Numbered from the stretch's first letter, positions 1 through 6,638 are shown. The stretch: 9,812 bases of DNA from Candidatus Methylomirabilota bacterium (GCA_016209725.1 JACQVO010000114.1:1-9812), one strand, 5' to 3'. Notes: a model not told the origin generated them from the letters alone. A program made the numbers and translations.

Positions 1-1713
1 GCCCATCCCTCCGCCAGAGGAACCCCCGCCCCCACCACCGCCGCTGAAGCCAGAGCCGCCGGAACTCCGCGGGGAGGAGGCCATGGCCTCCGACGTCCGA
101 CTCGACATGTGTCCAAGGTCCGAGGCGAAAGAGCGGGCGTTGAACGTCTGGAAATCCCCCCCGCGATACCAGTCGGGCGGCTCACGGTAGATGCCCTCGA
201 AGGCCTTCGCCCAGTTCTTTTCCACCCCGAGGGCCATGGCATAGGGCAAGTACTTCTCGAACAGCTCCGGTGTCTTCGTCATGCGTCGAAGGCGGTCGCC
301 TTCGACCCGCGTGAGGAACTCCTCGAACCCCAGCACGCCTTCCAGGACTCGGGCCCCGCGCAGTGTCCGGGCAGGCATGAACCAGCCGAAGCCGACGGCG
401 ATGGCGGCGCTTAGGACTCCCGCGGCGATGGCCGAGAGCGGGGACTGGCCCAAGGAGACGCTGAGGAAGACGCCGCCCACCACCACCAGGAAGCCGACGG
501 AAACGCCGGCGAAGACATACACGTGCTTCACCTTGTCGGGGCGCTGGCTGTAATAGCGGCGCTCCAAGAGCCGACCGAAGATGCGGTCCCGGATCCGGGG
601 CAGTCGAGCAAAGAACGTGTTTTCCAGCTCCGACGACTCGACCGAGTCCCGGGCGCCGCCGGCAAACAGCGACTCCAGCAGCGCACGCTCATGGGGCCGC
701 AAGTCCTCCCAGGCGTCCACCGACTTCCGCGTACTGAAGAGGTACTCCCGAGTCGTTCGGAGCCCGAGGAGCTTCTTCTCCTCGTGCTCCTGGATCTGCA
801 GGAAGCCCCGGACCGCCAGGTCGACCAGCGTGGCGGTGATGTCGCGCATGTCGGGAGAGTTGTCCACCAGCGTCCCCAGCTCGGCCGGGGTCAGGCCTTC
901 GGGTGGTTCATACTGGGGAGCGATGGGGCGGCGCCGCGGATCGCGCCCCCGGATGGTCCAGAGCCAGAACATGACAACGAAGACACCCAGGGGAATGCAG
1001 AACGCCCAGTTGCTGCGCAGGACGAGGACAGCTCGGGCCAGCAGGCCGGGGCGATGGACGACGCCGGGGTCCCACCCGACTGCCACCGTCAGCCCCTCGC
1101 GGAAATTGAGCCGGCGCAGCATCCGGAGGGTGACATCGCTCATGCCCAGTTCCACGCGGGCAGCCTGCTCGCGCGATCCGTAGACGCCGGTGAAGGCCAC
1201 GGCGCGCAGCCCCGTGACCTGCGGGGGCAGTTCAATGCGGGCGCTGGCGGCGTGGATGGGGGCCTGCCACTCGTCGCCGGTGACGTTCCAGTAGAGCTCG
1301 TCGTGCTCCGCGAAGAACTTCAGGCCGTTGTGCACCAGGTAGCGCAGGACGACCGTCCGGGTGGCATTGGTGGCGCCGGGCACCCAGATTTTCACCTTGC
1401 GGTAGTGGCGCTCGCGGCTCTGTTCGTACTTGAGGGGTCTGCCCGCGTCGTCGGTGACGGTCAGGATGTCCAGGAACAGTGTGTAGTTGAGGCCCTGGGG
1501 GGTCCGATATTCGATCGGGATGGTGCGGTAGATCCCATTCCAGGAGCCGACGAAACGGGGGCGGATAATTTCCGTGATCCCGATGGTCCCATCGGTGTTG
1601 ACGACGATGCCGGCCTCGAAGCTCTCGATGGTGAGAGACCGGGCGTCGAGGTACGGCGGGCACGCCGCGGCTGTCAGCAGCAGAGCGAGCAGCAGGAGAG
1701 GGTGCCGACGCAT
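1..1713 (-). CDS. DUF2207 family membrane protein (3' end beyond left edge)
   Basis: The frame is open for 571 codons from the ATG at 1713 to the window edge, so the C-terminus is missing, probably by only a few residues. A consensus AGGAGG lies 5 nt before the ATG. Residues 1-18 form a signal peptide (poly-Leu core, then AAAC, where a lipoprotein site is possible but weak). An extracytoplasmic beta-rich domain follows (about 25-220) with the family signature YWNVTGDEW (142-150). A membrane segment lies at about 232-253, then the DUF2207 motif GRDP...PQYEPP, a cytoplasmic region, and two more membrane segments (about 396-418 and 425-446). The motif GFEEFL lies near 461-466. The tail is a run of Gly/Ser (about 550-570), typical of this family. 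The biochemical role is unknown. It follows lemA by 32 nt, the usual LemA-DUF2207 pairing, so the two are probably co-transcribed and act together at the membrane. Confidence 0.93.
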   Translation of the reverse strand, partial: MRRHPLLLLALLLTAAACPPYLDARSLTIESFEAGIVVNTDGTIGITEIIRPRFVGSWNGIYRTIPIEYRTPQGLNYTLFLDILTVTDDAGRPLKYEQSRERHYRKVKIWVPGATNATRTVVLRYLVHNGLKFFAEHDELYWNVTGDEWQAPIHAASARIELPPQVTGLRAVAFTGVYGSREQAARVELGMSDVTLRMLRRLNFREGLTVAVGWDPGVVHRPGLLARAVLVLRSNWAFCIPLGVFVVMFWLWTIRGRDPRRRPIAPQYEPPEGLTPAELGTLVDNSPDMRDITATLVDLAVRGFLQIQEHEEKKLLGLRTTREYLFSTRKSVDAWEDLRPHERALLESLFAGGARDSVESSELENTFFARLPRIRDRIFGRLLERRYYSQRPDKVKHVYVFAGVSVGFLVVVGGVFLSVSLGQSPLSAIAAGVLSAAIAVGFGWFMPARTLRGARVLEGVLGFEEFLTRVEGDRLRRMTKTPELFEKYLPYAMALGVEKNWAKAFEGIYREPPDWYRGGDFQTFNARSFASDLGHMSSRTSEAMASSPRSSGGSGFSGGGGGGGSSGGGMG

Positions 1714-1745
1714 AACCACCTCCTCGCCGGCCCGGCGGCACCCGC

Positions 1746-2321
1746 TCAGCGGGCCGCCGCGCCACCGGTGCCGGGCCCGAAGCGCACTTGGGGAACCTCA
1801 CGCTCAGCGGCGGCGGTGAGCTCGAAGAACTCTCGCGGCCTGAAGGCGAAGATGCCGGCGATGAGGTTCGAGGGAAACTGGGCGATCTTTGTGTTGAGGT
1901 CGCGGATTACGGCGTTGTAGTAGCGGCGGGCGTTCTGGATCGCCTCTTCGATCTGGGTGAGGGTGGCCTGGAGCTGGGTGAAGCTTTCCACGGCCCGGAG
2001 TTGGGGGTAGGCCTCGGCGAGGGCGAACAACGACTTCAAAGCCTGGGTGAGCATACCCTCGGCTTCGGCCTTGGCGCCCGGGCTGTGTGCGCCCATGGCG
2101 CGGGTGCGGGCGACAACCACCGCGTCCAGGGTCTCCCGCTCGTGGCCGGCGTAACCCTTGACCGTCTCGACCACGTTGGGGATGAGGTCATGCCGGCGTT
2201 TGAGCTGGACGTCGATGTCGGCCCAGGCGTTGTCGCACTGCACCCGCAGCCGCACGAGGCCGTTGTAGATCACGATGACGCCCAGAATCAGGACGGCGAC
2301 GACGGCAAGCGGGATCCACAT
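1746..2321 (-). CDS. lemA: LemA family protein
   Basis: A complete 191-residue protein with the usual LemA architecture: an N-terminal membrane anchor (about residues 3-20), the signature YNGLVRLRVQCDNAWADIDV followed by QLKRRHDLIPNVVETVKGYA, then a long helical bundle and a short Ala/Gly-rich tail. Length and motif order match the family. GAGGAG lies 8 nt before the ATG. LemA proteins are membrane-anchored helical proteins of uncertain biochemical function, and they very often sit next to DUF2207 or TPM-domain genes, as here. The upstream region carries a sigma70-type promoter (2378-2406) with an internal palindrome, so this is the first gene of a two-gene operon. Confidence 0.95.
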   Translation of the reverse strand: MWIPLAVVAVLILGVIVIYNGLVRLRVQCDNAWADIDVQLKRRHDLIPNVVETVKGYAGHERETLDAVVVARTRAMGAHSPGAKAEAEGMLTQALKSLFALAEAYPQLRAVESFTQLQATLTQIEEAIQNARRYYNAVIRDLNTKIAQFPSNLIAGIFAFRPREFFELTAAAEREVPQVRFGPGTGGAAAR

Positions 2322-2377
2322 GATGCTGTCTCCTCGGGAAGGGTGCGATACGCGTCATGATCCCCAGATTGAGGAGA

Positions 2378-2406
2378 ACTATAGCTGGCACCTCTCGAGG
2401 TGTAAA
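2378..2406 (-). promoter_or_regulatory. sigma70-type promoter for lemA-DUF2207
   Basis: On the minus strand the -35 is TTTACA (2401-2406) and the -10 is TATAGT (2378-2383), each 5 of 6 to consensus, with exactly 17 nt between them. Predicted transcription starts near 2371, about 50 nt upstream of the lemA ATG. In DNA this GC-rich such a match is unlikely to be chance, but it has not been tested. Confidence 0.65.
2389..2402. promoter_or_regulatory. palindromic candidate operator in lemA promoter spacer
   Basis: CACCTCTCGAGGTG is a perfect inverted repeat (two 6-nt arms around TC) that fills most of the spacer between the -35 and -10 boxes of the lemA promoter. A dimeric repressor or a spacer-distorting activator of the MerR type bound here would control the operon. 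No regulator gene lies in the window, so the partner is unknown. Confidence 0.4.
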
Positions 2407-2533
2407 GTCCCTGGCAGTCTCTGGGCGAAAATCGACCGGTTGGGTTCCGGACGGGAAATCGGTGAAGGACACCAATCCGACGCGGAGACCGCCGAAGGAC
2501 GTGGGACCCACAGCGTTCCCGTCGTGCAGGGGA

Positions 2534-3145
2534 TCAGGCTTTCTTGGTTGCCGAGCCGGCGATGTGCGGTGATGTGATGGGGATGGGGACGCGGAAGTGC
2601 TCAAGGGTCAGATGCTCAAAGCCGCCCTTTTCAATGGCGACCCAGGTCTCGCGGTCGGGGCAGCATCCGTCCGCCAGCGCTCTTGAGACGGGACGAACCC
2701 ACCGCGGTACTCGTCGGAGCCACATCCCGGGTGGGGCGGCGACGTGTTCGATGAAGACGAAGCGCCCGCCGGGTTTCAGGACCCTCAGGATTTCTCCTAA
2801 CGCCCCCGGGACAACCTGGACAGAGCACAGGACCAGCGTACTCACGACGGCATCCATGCTGTGATCGGGGACGTCCAGCCGTTCGGCCCTTCCCTCGCGG
2901 ATTTCGACCTGTATCCCGAGCTGCTCGGCTTGACGCTTCAGATACGGGTGCATGAACGGATTCGGCTCGATCCCGATCCAGCGGATGCCGGAGGGGTAAT
3001 ACGGGAGGTTGACCCCGGTCCCCGGACCGATTTCCAGGACATCCCCGGAAAGATCGCCGAGCAGAGCCCGCTTTCGATCGGCCACGTGTCGTTCATGCTT
3101 TCCATTGAACTTGGCCAGCATGAACGCCGTCAGGCGCTTCCGCAA
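2534..3145 (-). CDS. class I SAM-dependent methyltransferase
   Basis: Rossmann-fold methyltransferase of the UbiE/METTL7-like group. Motif I is VLEIGPGTG (residues 36-44 from the chosen start), followed by the acidic loop IGIEPN that contacts the SAM ribose, the motif LVLCSV, and the post-motif III region LRVLKPGGRFVFIEH. The C-terminal part DGCCPDRETW...GGF resembles METTL7/UbiE-like proteins. The substrate cannot be told. The start is uncertain: ATG 3259 would overlap the upstream gene by 76 nt and adds a stretch that does not look like family sequence; TTG 3145 keeps the N-terminal helix RLTAFMLAKFNGKHERHV that related proteins share; ATG 3121 is the first non-overlapping ATG. No strong ribosome-binding site marks any of these. 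It follows the isochorismatase-like gene closely on the same strand and is probably read from its promoter. Confidence 0.85.
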   Translation of the reverse strand: MRKRLTAFMLAKFNGKHERHVADRKRALLGDLSGDVLEIGPGTGVNLPYYPSGIRWIGIEPNPFMHPYLKRQAEQLGIQVEIREGRAERLDVPDHSMDAVVSTLVLCSVQVVPGALGEILRVLKPGGRFVFIEHVAAPPGMWLRRVPRWVRPVSRALADGCCPDRETWVAIEKGGFEHLTLEHFRVPIPITSPHIAGSATKKA

Positions 3146-3183
3146 GGGGCCGCGGATTCCGGAGACTCCCCGGGGGTGATTCC

Positions 3184-3840
3184 TTATGGGTATTGGATCA
3201 TGTCCATCCTCGTCAGGGTGACCTGCGCGCCCACGCGAGGCGCATTGACGAGATGCCACGCCGTGTACTGCTCGATATACGGATCTCCTGCCGACATGCC
3301 TTCAACCGGGACGATGACCTTGAGTCCACGCAACGCGGCCCCGCTGGCGGTGTAGAATACCGCGCCATTGGCGGCCGTCCCAACGACGATCACCGTCTGG
3401 ACTCCCTTATCCTTGAGAATCTTTTCCAAGTCCGTTCCGAAAAATTTGTCAGGCCCCGACACGACGATCGGTTCTCCCCCCTGGGGTGCTACTTCCGGGA
3501 AAATGTCCGCAATACCTCCCCCGGGCACGAGAGAGTAGATTACCGCAAGCCCTTTGCCCCTCGCCTGGGTCATGAGGCGCTGGATCTCGGGAACGGAGGC
3601 CACGCAACGGGGACGGGGGGGACAGGTTTGTTTCACAATGTCCAGGACGAGAAGGGCGCTTGCCCTTGGATCGATCGTCACCCGCTTGAGTTCGGGAGCC
3701 GCTGGGACCTTGACCGCATTCCATTCATCCACGATGGTCTGGGCCAACACAGCAGGGGGGGTGCCGATGCCGGCGAGACTGACCGCCAGGCTGAGGATCC
3801 CCGTGAAGAGAACGAGCCGCCTCAGGGTCCTTGCGTTCAT
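3184..3840 (-). CDS. secreted isochorismatase-fold protein lacking the catalytic cysteine
   Basis: 218 residues. The start at 3840 is fixed by GGAGGG just upstream and by a signal peptide (MNARTLRR, a hydrophobic core, and AVLA|QT near residue 33), so it acts outside the cytoplasm. The mature part has the isochorismatase/cysteine-hydrolase fold: SALLVLDIV with the active-site Asp67, Lys132 in GPDKFFG, and the strand VIVVGTAANGAVFYTASGAAL. In active members (nicotinamidase, isochorismatase, N-carbamoyl hydrolases) the last block contains the nucleophile in a G-x-x-T-x-x-C-V pattern; here that position is Ala160. Two cysteines, Cys73 and Cys79, lie just after Asp67. It may be a non-catalytic member or one using displaced cysteines. 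Substrate unknown. The next gene on the strand is the methyltransferase. Confidence 0.85.
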   Translation of the reverse strand: MNARTLRRLVLFTGILSLAVSLAGIGTPPAVLAQTIVDEWNAVKVPAAPELKRVTIDPRASALLVLDIVKQTCPPRPRCVASVPEIQRLMTQARGKGLAVIYSLVPGGGIADIFPEVAPQGGEPIVVSGPDKFFGTDLEKILKDKGVQTVIVVGTAANGAVFYTASGAALRGLKVIVPVEGMSAGDPYIEQYTAWHLVNAPRVGAQVTLTRMDMIQYP

Positions 3841-3894
3841 GTTTCCCTCCGTTCGATTTGTTGATGTCCTGACAGCCTGAGAAGCGGGTGAGCG

Positions 3895-3907
3895 GTGTAG
3901 CCTACAC
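3895..3907. promoter_or_regulatory. 13-bp palindrome over candidate -10 box
   Basis: GTGTAG-C-CTACAC is a perfect odd-length palindrome about 55 nt upstream of the isochorismatase-like start. It covers the -10 box of the candidate promoter on that strand, the usual place for a repressor site. No regulator gene is adjacent. Confidence 0.35.
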
Positions 3908-3927
3908 AGGTAAGAACCCCTTGGCAA
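3899..3927 (-). promoter_or_regulatory. candidate promoter of isochorismatase-like gene
   Basis: On the minus strand, TTGCCA (3922-3927, 5 of 6 to the -35 consensus) lies 17 nt before TAGGCT (3899-3904, a poor -10 with 3 of 6). The -35 is good and the spacing right, but the -10 is weak, so it may depend on an activator or on the palindrome that overlaps it. Confidence 0.35.
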
Positions 3928-4007
3928 TCCTGTTTATTTGCTTTAACCCCGCATCAGGCAGAAAAGTTCCGATGACGGATCACCCACGGGAGATTTGGTC
4001 CTTTCCC

Positions 4008-4036
4008 TTGCCGCCGGCGGGCGAGGTTGGTATTCT
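4008..4036 (+). promoter_or_regulatory. candidate promoter of the OsmC gene
   Basis: TTGCCG (4008-4013) and TATTCT (4031-4036), each 4 of 6 to consensus, are separated by 17 nt. Transcription would start near 4043 and leave a 5' leader of about 35 nt before the ATG at 4078. Moderate match only. Confidence 0.35.
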
Positions 4037-4077
4037 CGGCGGGCGTTTCCGCTCCGTGCGGTCACAAGGAGGGTGGA

Positions 4078-4491
4078 ATGGCTCACGTTGTAGTCTCTTC
4101 GACGAAGAACCTCCAGCAAGAGATCCAGGCCGGCGCGCACCGGTTCTTCGCGGACGAGCCGGTGCAGGCGGGCGGGGAGGACACGGGTCCCGATCCGTAC
4201 AGCCTGCTGCTCTCCGCGCTAGGCGCCTGAATGTGCATGACGGTCGTGCTGTACGCACGGCGGAAGGGCTGGCCCCTCACCCGGGCCACGGTGGACCTCC
4301 GGCATGAGAAGGTCCACGCCAAGGATTGCGCCGAGTGCGAGACCAGGGAAGGCAGAGTGGATCGGATCGAATCCCGGATGGAGCTGGAGGGGGGCCTGAG
4401 CGACGAGCAGTACACGCGGCTGCTGGAGATCTCGGAGCGCTGCCCGATCAAGAAGACGCTCATCTCGGAGATCGTCATCGTTGCCAAGTAG
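4078..4491 (+). CDS. OsmC-family peroxidase, predicted selenoprotein (UGA read as Sec51)
   Basis: Read through one in-frame UGA (4228-4230), this is a complete 137-residue OsmC/Ohr-family protein. AAGGAGG lies 5 nt before the ATG. Residues 32-50 (GGEDTGPDPYSLLLSALGA) are the family block that precedes the peroxidatic cysteine; the UGA is codon 51, exactly at that cysteine, and is followed by MCMTVVLYARRKGWPL, matching the usual C-T-x-M-T-x-x-x-Y-A-R-x-K-G-W. Further on come HAKDCAECETREG (Cys84, Cys87) and the resolving Cys122 in ERCPIKKTL. OsmC proteins reduce organic hydroperoxides with such a Cys pair; a selenol at the first position would raise reactivity. The part after the UGA keeps the frame and conserved residues without decay, and a SECIS-like hairpin follows. 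The ATG right after the UGA has no ribosome-binding site. The alternative is a recent nonsense mutation. Confidence 0.85.
4228..4230 (+). other. in-frame UGA, predicted selenocysteine codon
   Basis: This TGA stands where OsmC proteins carry TGC or TGT for the peroxidatic cysteine, in the context ALGA-U-MCMT. It is a single base change from a Cys codon and the only in-frame stop within the 138-codon gene before the terminal TAG. Confidence 0.75.
4243..4261 (+). promoter_or_regulatory. putative bacterial SECIS element
   Basis: The RNA can form a 7-bp stem, G4243-C4261, U4244-G4260 (wobble), C4245-G4259, G4246-C4258, U4247-A4257, G4248-C4256 and C4249-G4255, closed by the loop UGUAC (4250-4254). 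Nineteen nucleotides separate the UGA from the loop and a G is the second loop base, followed by U. Known bacterial SECIS elements have a short stem-loop within about 16-37 nt of the UGA with a G early in the loop; in E. coli fdhF the SelB contacts are loop G23 and U24 and a bulged U17. Here loop G24 and U25 and a weakly paired U17 fall in nearly the same places. The hairpin lies inside coding sequence, as expected in bacteria. Confidence 0.65.
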
Positions 4492-4540
4492 CCAGGGGCC
4501 GGCCATGCTCGTGTAGTGCCACTCAAATACCTTTACAATT

Positions 4541-4603
4541 CCGTTCACCCTGAGCCTGTCGAAGGGTGCGGAATCTGGGCTTCGACTAGCTCAGCCCGAA
4601 CGG
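4541..4603. repeat. REP-like palindromic element
   Basis: Two 24-nt arms in inverted orientation, 4541-4564 and 4580-4603, match at 19 of 24 positions across a 15-nt spacer. Shared blocks are CCGTTC, CTGAGC and GTCGAAG. Each arm can also fold alone (CACCCT with AGGGTG at 4546-4568; GGGCT with AGCCC at 4577-4597), the form of a BIME-type pair. The core CTGAGCxxGTCGAAG is a motif I remember as widely dispersed in high-GC bacterial and metagenomic sequence. It sits between the OsmC gene and the M32 gene and could act as a transcript-end structure. Confidence 0.7.
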
Positions 4604-4657
4604 GTCCTCTGTAAAGCCGTTTCTGAGACAGTACACTCGGTGCCAGGGGAGCGTCCT

Positions 4658-6160
4658 GTGGAAGCCTATAAGGAGTTGATCCGCCGGGTGAGGGAGGCCA
4701 GGCTGCTGGGGTCGTGCGCCGCGGTCCTGGGGTGGGACCAGCGCACCTACATGCCGGCCAAAGGCGCCCTGCACCGGGCGCAACAGCTTGCCCTGCTGGC
4801 CGGGATGGTCCACGAGCAAACCACCGCGCCGGAGATCGGAGGATTGCTGGATGAGATCGAGGGAAGCGAGTTGGTTCGCGAGGGCGATTCCGCCGCGGCG
4901 GTAAACGTCCGCGAGATCCGCCGGCGCTACGACCGGGCGTGCAAGCTTCCCCGGGCCCTGGTGACGGAATTGGCGCGCACCTGCACCCTGGCGCGTGACG
5001 TGTGGGTGCAGGCCCGGAGGTCATCGGACTTCGCCCTGTTCCGGCCGTGGCTGGAGAAGATCGTGGCCCTCAAGCGGCAAGAGGCAGAATCGGTGGGCTA
5101 CGCCGGAGCTGCGTATGATGCCCTCTTGGACGACTACGAACCCGGCGAGACGAGCGCGCACCTGGCGACGCTTTTCAGCGACCTTAGAGAAGAACTGGTT
5201 GGACTTGTTGCGGCGATCCAGGCGTCGGGCCGGCGGCCGGACAACTCTGTCCTTCATCGCGAGTACCCTGTGGATCGCCAGGAAGGGTTTGGCAGGGCGG
5301 CCGCGGCCATGATCGGGTTCGATTTCGCGGCCGGGCGTCTGGACGAGACGGCGCACCCCTTTTGCAGCGGCATCGGCCCCGGGGACACCCGCCTCACGAC
5401 CCGGTATGACTCGCGGGACTTCGGGGATGCCTTCTTCAGCATCCTGCACGAGGCGGGGCACGGCATCTACGACCAGGGACTGGACCCCGCCCACTACGGC
5501 ACCCCCATGGGCGCGGCCGTGTCGTTGGCCATCCACGAATCGCAGTCACGCCTGTGGGAGAATTTCGTGGGGCGCAGCCGAGCCTTCTGGGAGCACGTCT
5601 TCCCGCAGGCTCGCCGGTCCTTTCCCGAGGCGCTGGCAGATGTGAGCCTGGACGCCTTTTATTACGCCATCAACGATTGCCGGCCGTCCTTCATCCGGGT
5701 GGACGCGGACGAAGTGACCTACAATTTGCACGTCCTCTTGCGCTTCGAGCTGGAGCAGGCCCTCATCAGCGGCGACCTGCCCGCCGCTGACGTCCCGGCG
5801 GCATGGAACGAGGCATTCACGCGCTATTTCGGGCTGACGCCGCCCGACGACGCGCAAGGCTGCCTCCAGGACACGCACTGGAGCGGCGGCGCCGTCGGCT
5901 ACTTCCCCACCTATACGCTTGGCAACCTGTACGCGGCCCAGTTCTTCGCCCAGGCCTCCGTAGATCTGGGCGGACTGGACGAGCCGTTCCGGCGCGGCGA
6001 GTTCGCACCGCTGAAGGAGTGGCTCACCACCAAGATCCACCGCCACGGCCAGCGCCACCGCGCCGCCGACCTCGTCGCGGCCGTTACCGCCGAGCCCCTG
6101 AGCCCTCGGTTCTTTCTGGATCACCTGCGGGCCAAGTTCGGTCCGCTGTATGGCATCTGA
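4658..6160 (+). CDS. M32 family metallocarboxypeptidase (Taq carboxypeptidase type)
   Basis: A 500-residue zinc carboxypeptidase that trims amino acids from peptide C-termini, normally cytoplasmic. All M32 hallmarks are present in order: HPF (233-235), DTRLT (243-247, the DxRxT motif), the zinc site HEAGH (264-268), HESQSR (293-298), IRVDAD (346-351) and GCLQDTHW (401-408), then GYFPTYTLGNLYAAQ. The length equals the family norm and there is no signal peptide. The start is taken at GTG 4658 because AGGGGAG lies 6 nt upstream and the protein then begins MEAYKELIRRVRE like its relatives; GTG 4640 in the same frame would add six residues. It stands alone on the plus strand after the REP-like element, and no functional link to its neighbours is apparent. 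Confidence 0.95.
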   Translation: MEAYKELIRRVREARLLGSCAAVLGWDQRTYMPAKGALHRAQQLALLAGMVHEQTTAPEIGGLLDEIEGSELVREGDSAAAVNVREIRRRYDRACKLPRALVTELARTCTLARDVWVQARRSSDFALFRPWLEKIVALKRQEAESVGYAGAAYDALLDDYEPGETSAHLATLFSDLREELVGLVAAIQASGRRPDNSVLHREYPVDRQEGFGRAAAAMIGFDFAAGRLDETAHPFCSGIGPGDTRLTTRYDSRDFGDAFFSILHEAGHGIYDQGLDPAHYGTPMGAAVSLAIHESQSRLWENFVGRSRAFWEHVFPQARRSFPEALADVSLDAFYYAINDCRPSFIRVDADEVTYNLHVLLRFELEQALISGDLPAADVPAAWNEAFTRYFGLTPPDDAQGCLQDTHWSGGAVGYFPTYTLGNLYAAQFFAQASVDLGGLDEPFRRGEFAPLKEWLTTKIHRHGQRHRAADLVAAVTAEPLSPRFFLDHLRAKFGPLYGI

Positions 6161-6257
6161 CTCCGGATCATCGGGGGGCAGAAAAGTGAGGTCGGGAATT
6201 CGCTGTTCTGTCACGCCATCGCCACCAAGTCGCCGCGTTTCCAACAGCACCGACGAG

Positions 6258-6287
6258 TTGAAAGTAAAGTGTCCAATGTGGTAAATC
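6258..6287 (+). promoter_or_regulatory. weak candidate promoter for hicAB
   Basis: TTGAAA (6258-6263) lies 18 nt before TAAATC (6282-6287), which is preceded by TG at the extended -10 position. This is the most AT-rich stretch between the M32 gene and hicA. The -10 match is poor and the leader would cross the double-hairpin repeat, so the call is tentative. Confidence 0.25.
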
Positions 6288-6316
6288 ATTTGCCGTAACC
6301 GGCCTCCGTCCCGCGC

Positions 6317-6356
6317 CCGCGCCTCGCAGTCGGCGCATCGGGGCGGCGCAGCCGCC
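6317..6356 (+). repeat. left double-hairpin repeat flanking hicAB
   Basis: First hairpin GCGCC (6319-6323) with GGCGC (6332-6336) around an 8-nt loop; second hairpin GGCGGC (6342-6347) with GCCGCC (6351-6356) around GCA. Positions 6317-6348 align without gaps to 6906-6937 to the right of hicB: CCGCGCCT 8 of 8, a divergent loop 0 of 5, TCGGCGCATC 10 of 10, then 7 of 9. Stems are kept while the loop differs. Confidence 0.6.
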
Positions 6357-6387
6357 GTCCCGGCGGGTGCCCTGGATTACCCCTCAG

Positions 6388-6603
6388 ATGAAGCCGCGGA
6401 AGCTGCTCAGGCGGATCGTTGTCTCCCCGCACAACGTGTGGTTTCAGGACCTGCTCGCCCTGACGGAGGCATTGGGCTTCCGGGTCACGAGAAGGGAAGG
6501 AAGTCACCACATTCTTACGCATCCAGGTATTCCCGAGCTCCTCAACCTCCAAGATGTGAAGGGCGAGGCGAAACCCTACCAGGTCAGACAGTTGCTTCAG
6601 TAG
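6388..6603 (+). CDS. hicA: HicA-family mRNA interferase toxin
   Basis: 71 residues with the compact dsRBD-like HicA fold. LGFRVTRREGSHHIL contains the G-S-H motif whose histidine (His40) is the catalytic residue of HicA ribonucleases, which cleave mRNA independently of ribosomes. The C-terminal part LLNLQDVKGEAKPYQVRQLL matches the subfamily whose members start MKPxKLLRRI, which supports ATG 6388; an upstream GTG at 6367 would add seven residues unlike the family. The ribosome-binding site is weak. The hicB antitoxin follows 35 nt downstream in the usual toxin-first order. The module is bracketed by two similar structured repeats, so it may have arrived as a unit. Confidence 0.85.
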   Translation: MKPRKLLRRIVVSPHNVWFQDLLALTEALGFRVTRREGSHHILTHPGIPELLNLQDVKGEAKPYQVRQLLQ

Positions 6604-6638
6604 GTCGAAAGGCATAACTTAACCTTGGGGGAGGACGA

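Noticed and set aside
523..1920. 465-codon plus-strand frame
   Set aside because: Antisense shadow of the DUF2207 gene and the end of lemA; low-complexity composition, no recognisable domain and no ribosome-binding site.
4232..4255. Alternative hairpin with GGUC loop after the UGA
   Set aside because: The loop is only 11 nt from the UGA, closer than known bacterial SECIS spacing, and the stem has two bulges and two wobble pairs; the 4243-4261 fold fits better.
4231..4491. Separate 86-residue gene starting at the ATG after the UGA
   Set aside because: No ribosome-binding site precedes it, and its sequence is the C-terminal two thirds of OsmC in the same frame; it is better read as part of one recoded gene.
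5546..6289. 247-codon minus-strand frame over the end of the M32 gene
   Set aside because: Antisense to conserved M32 motifs, and no domain is visible in it.
6161..6295. Plus-strand reading ending in SKVSNVVNHLP before a TAA, possibly a transposase or integrase tail
   Set aside because: I could not connect it to any family, and it has no start; treated as intergenic with a weak promoter.
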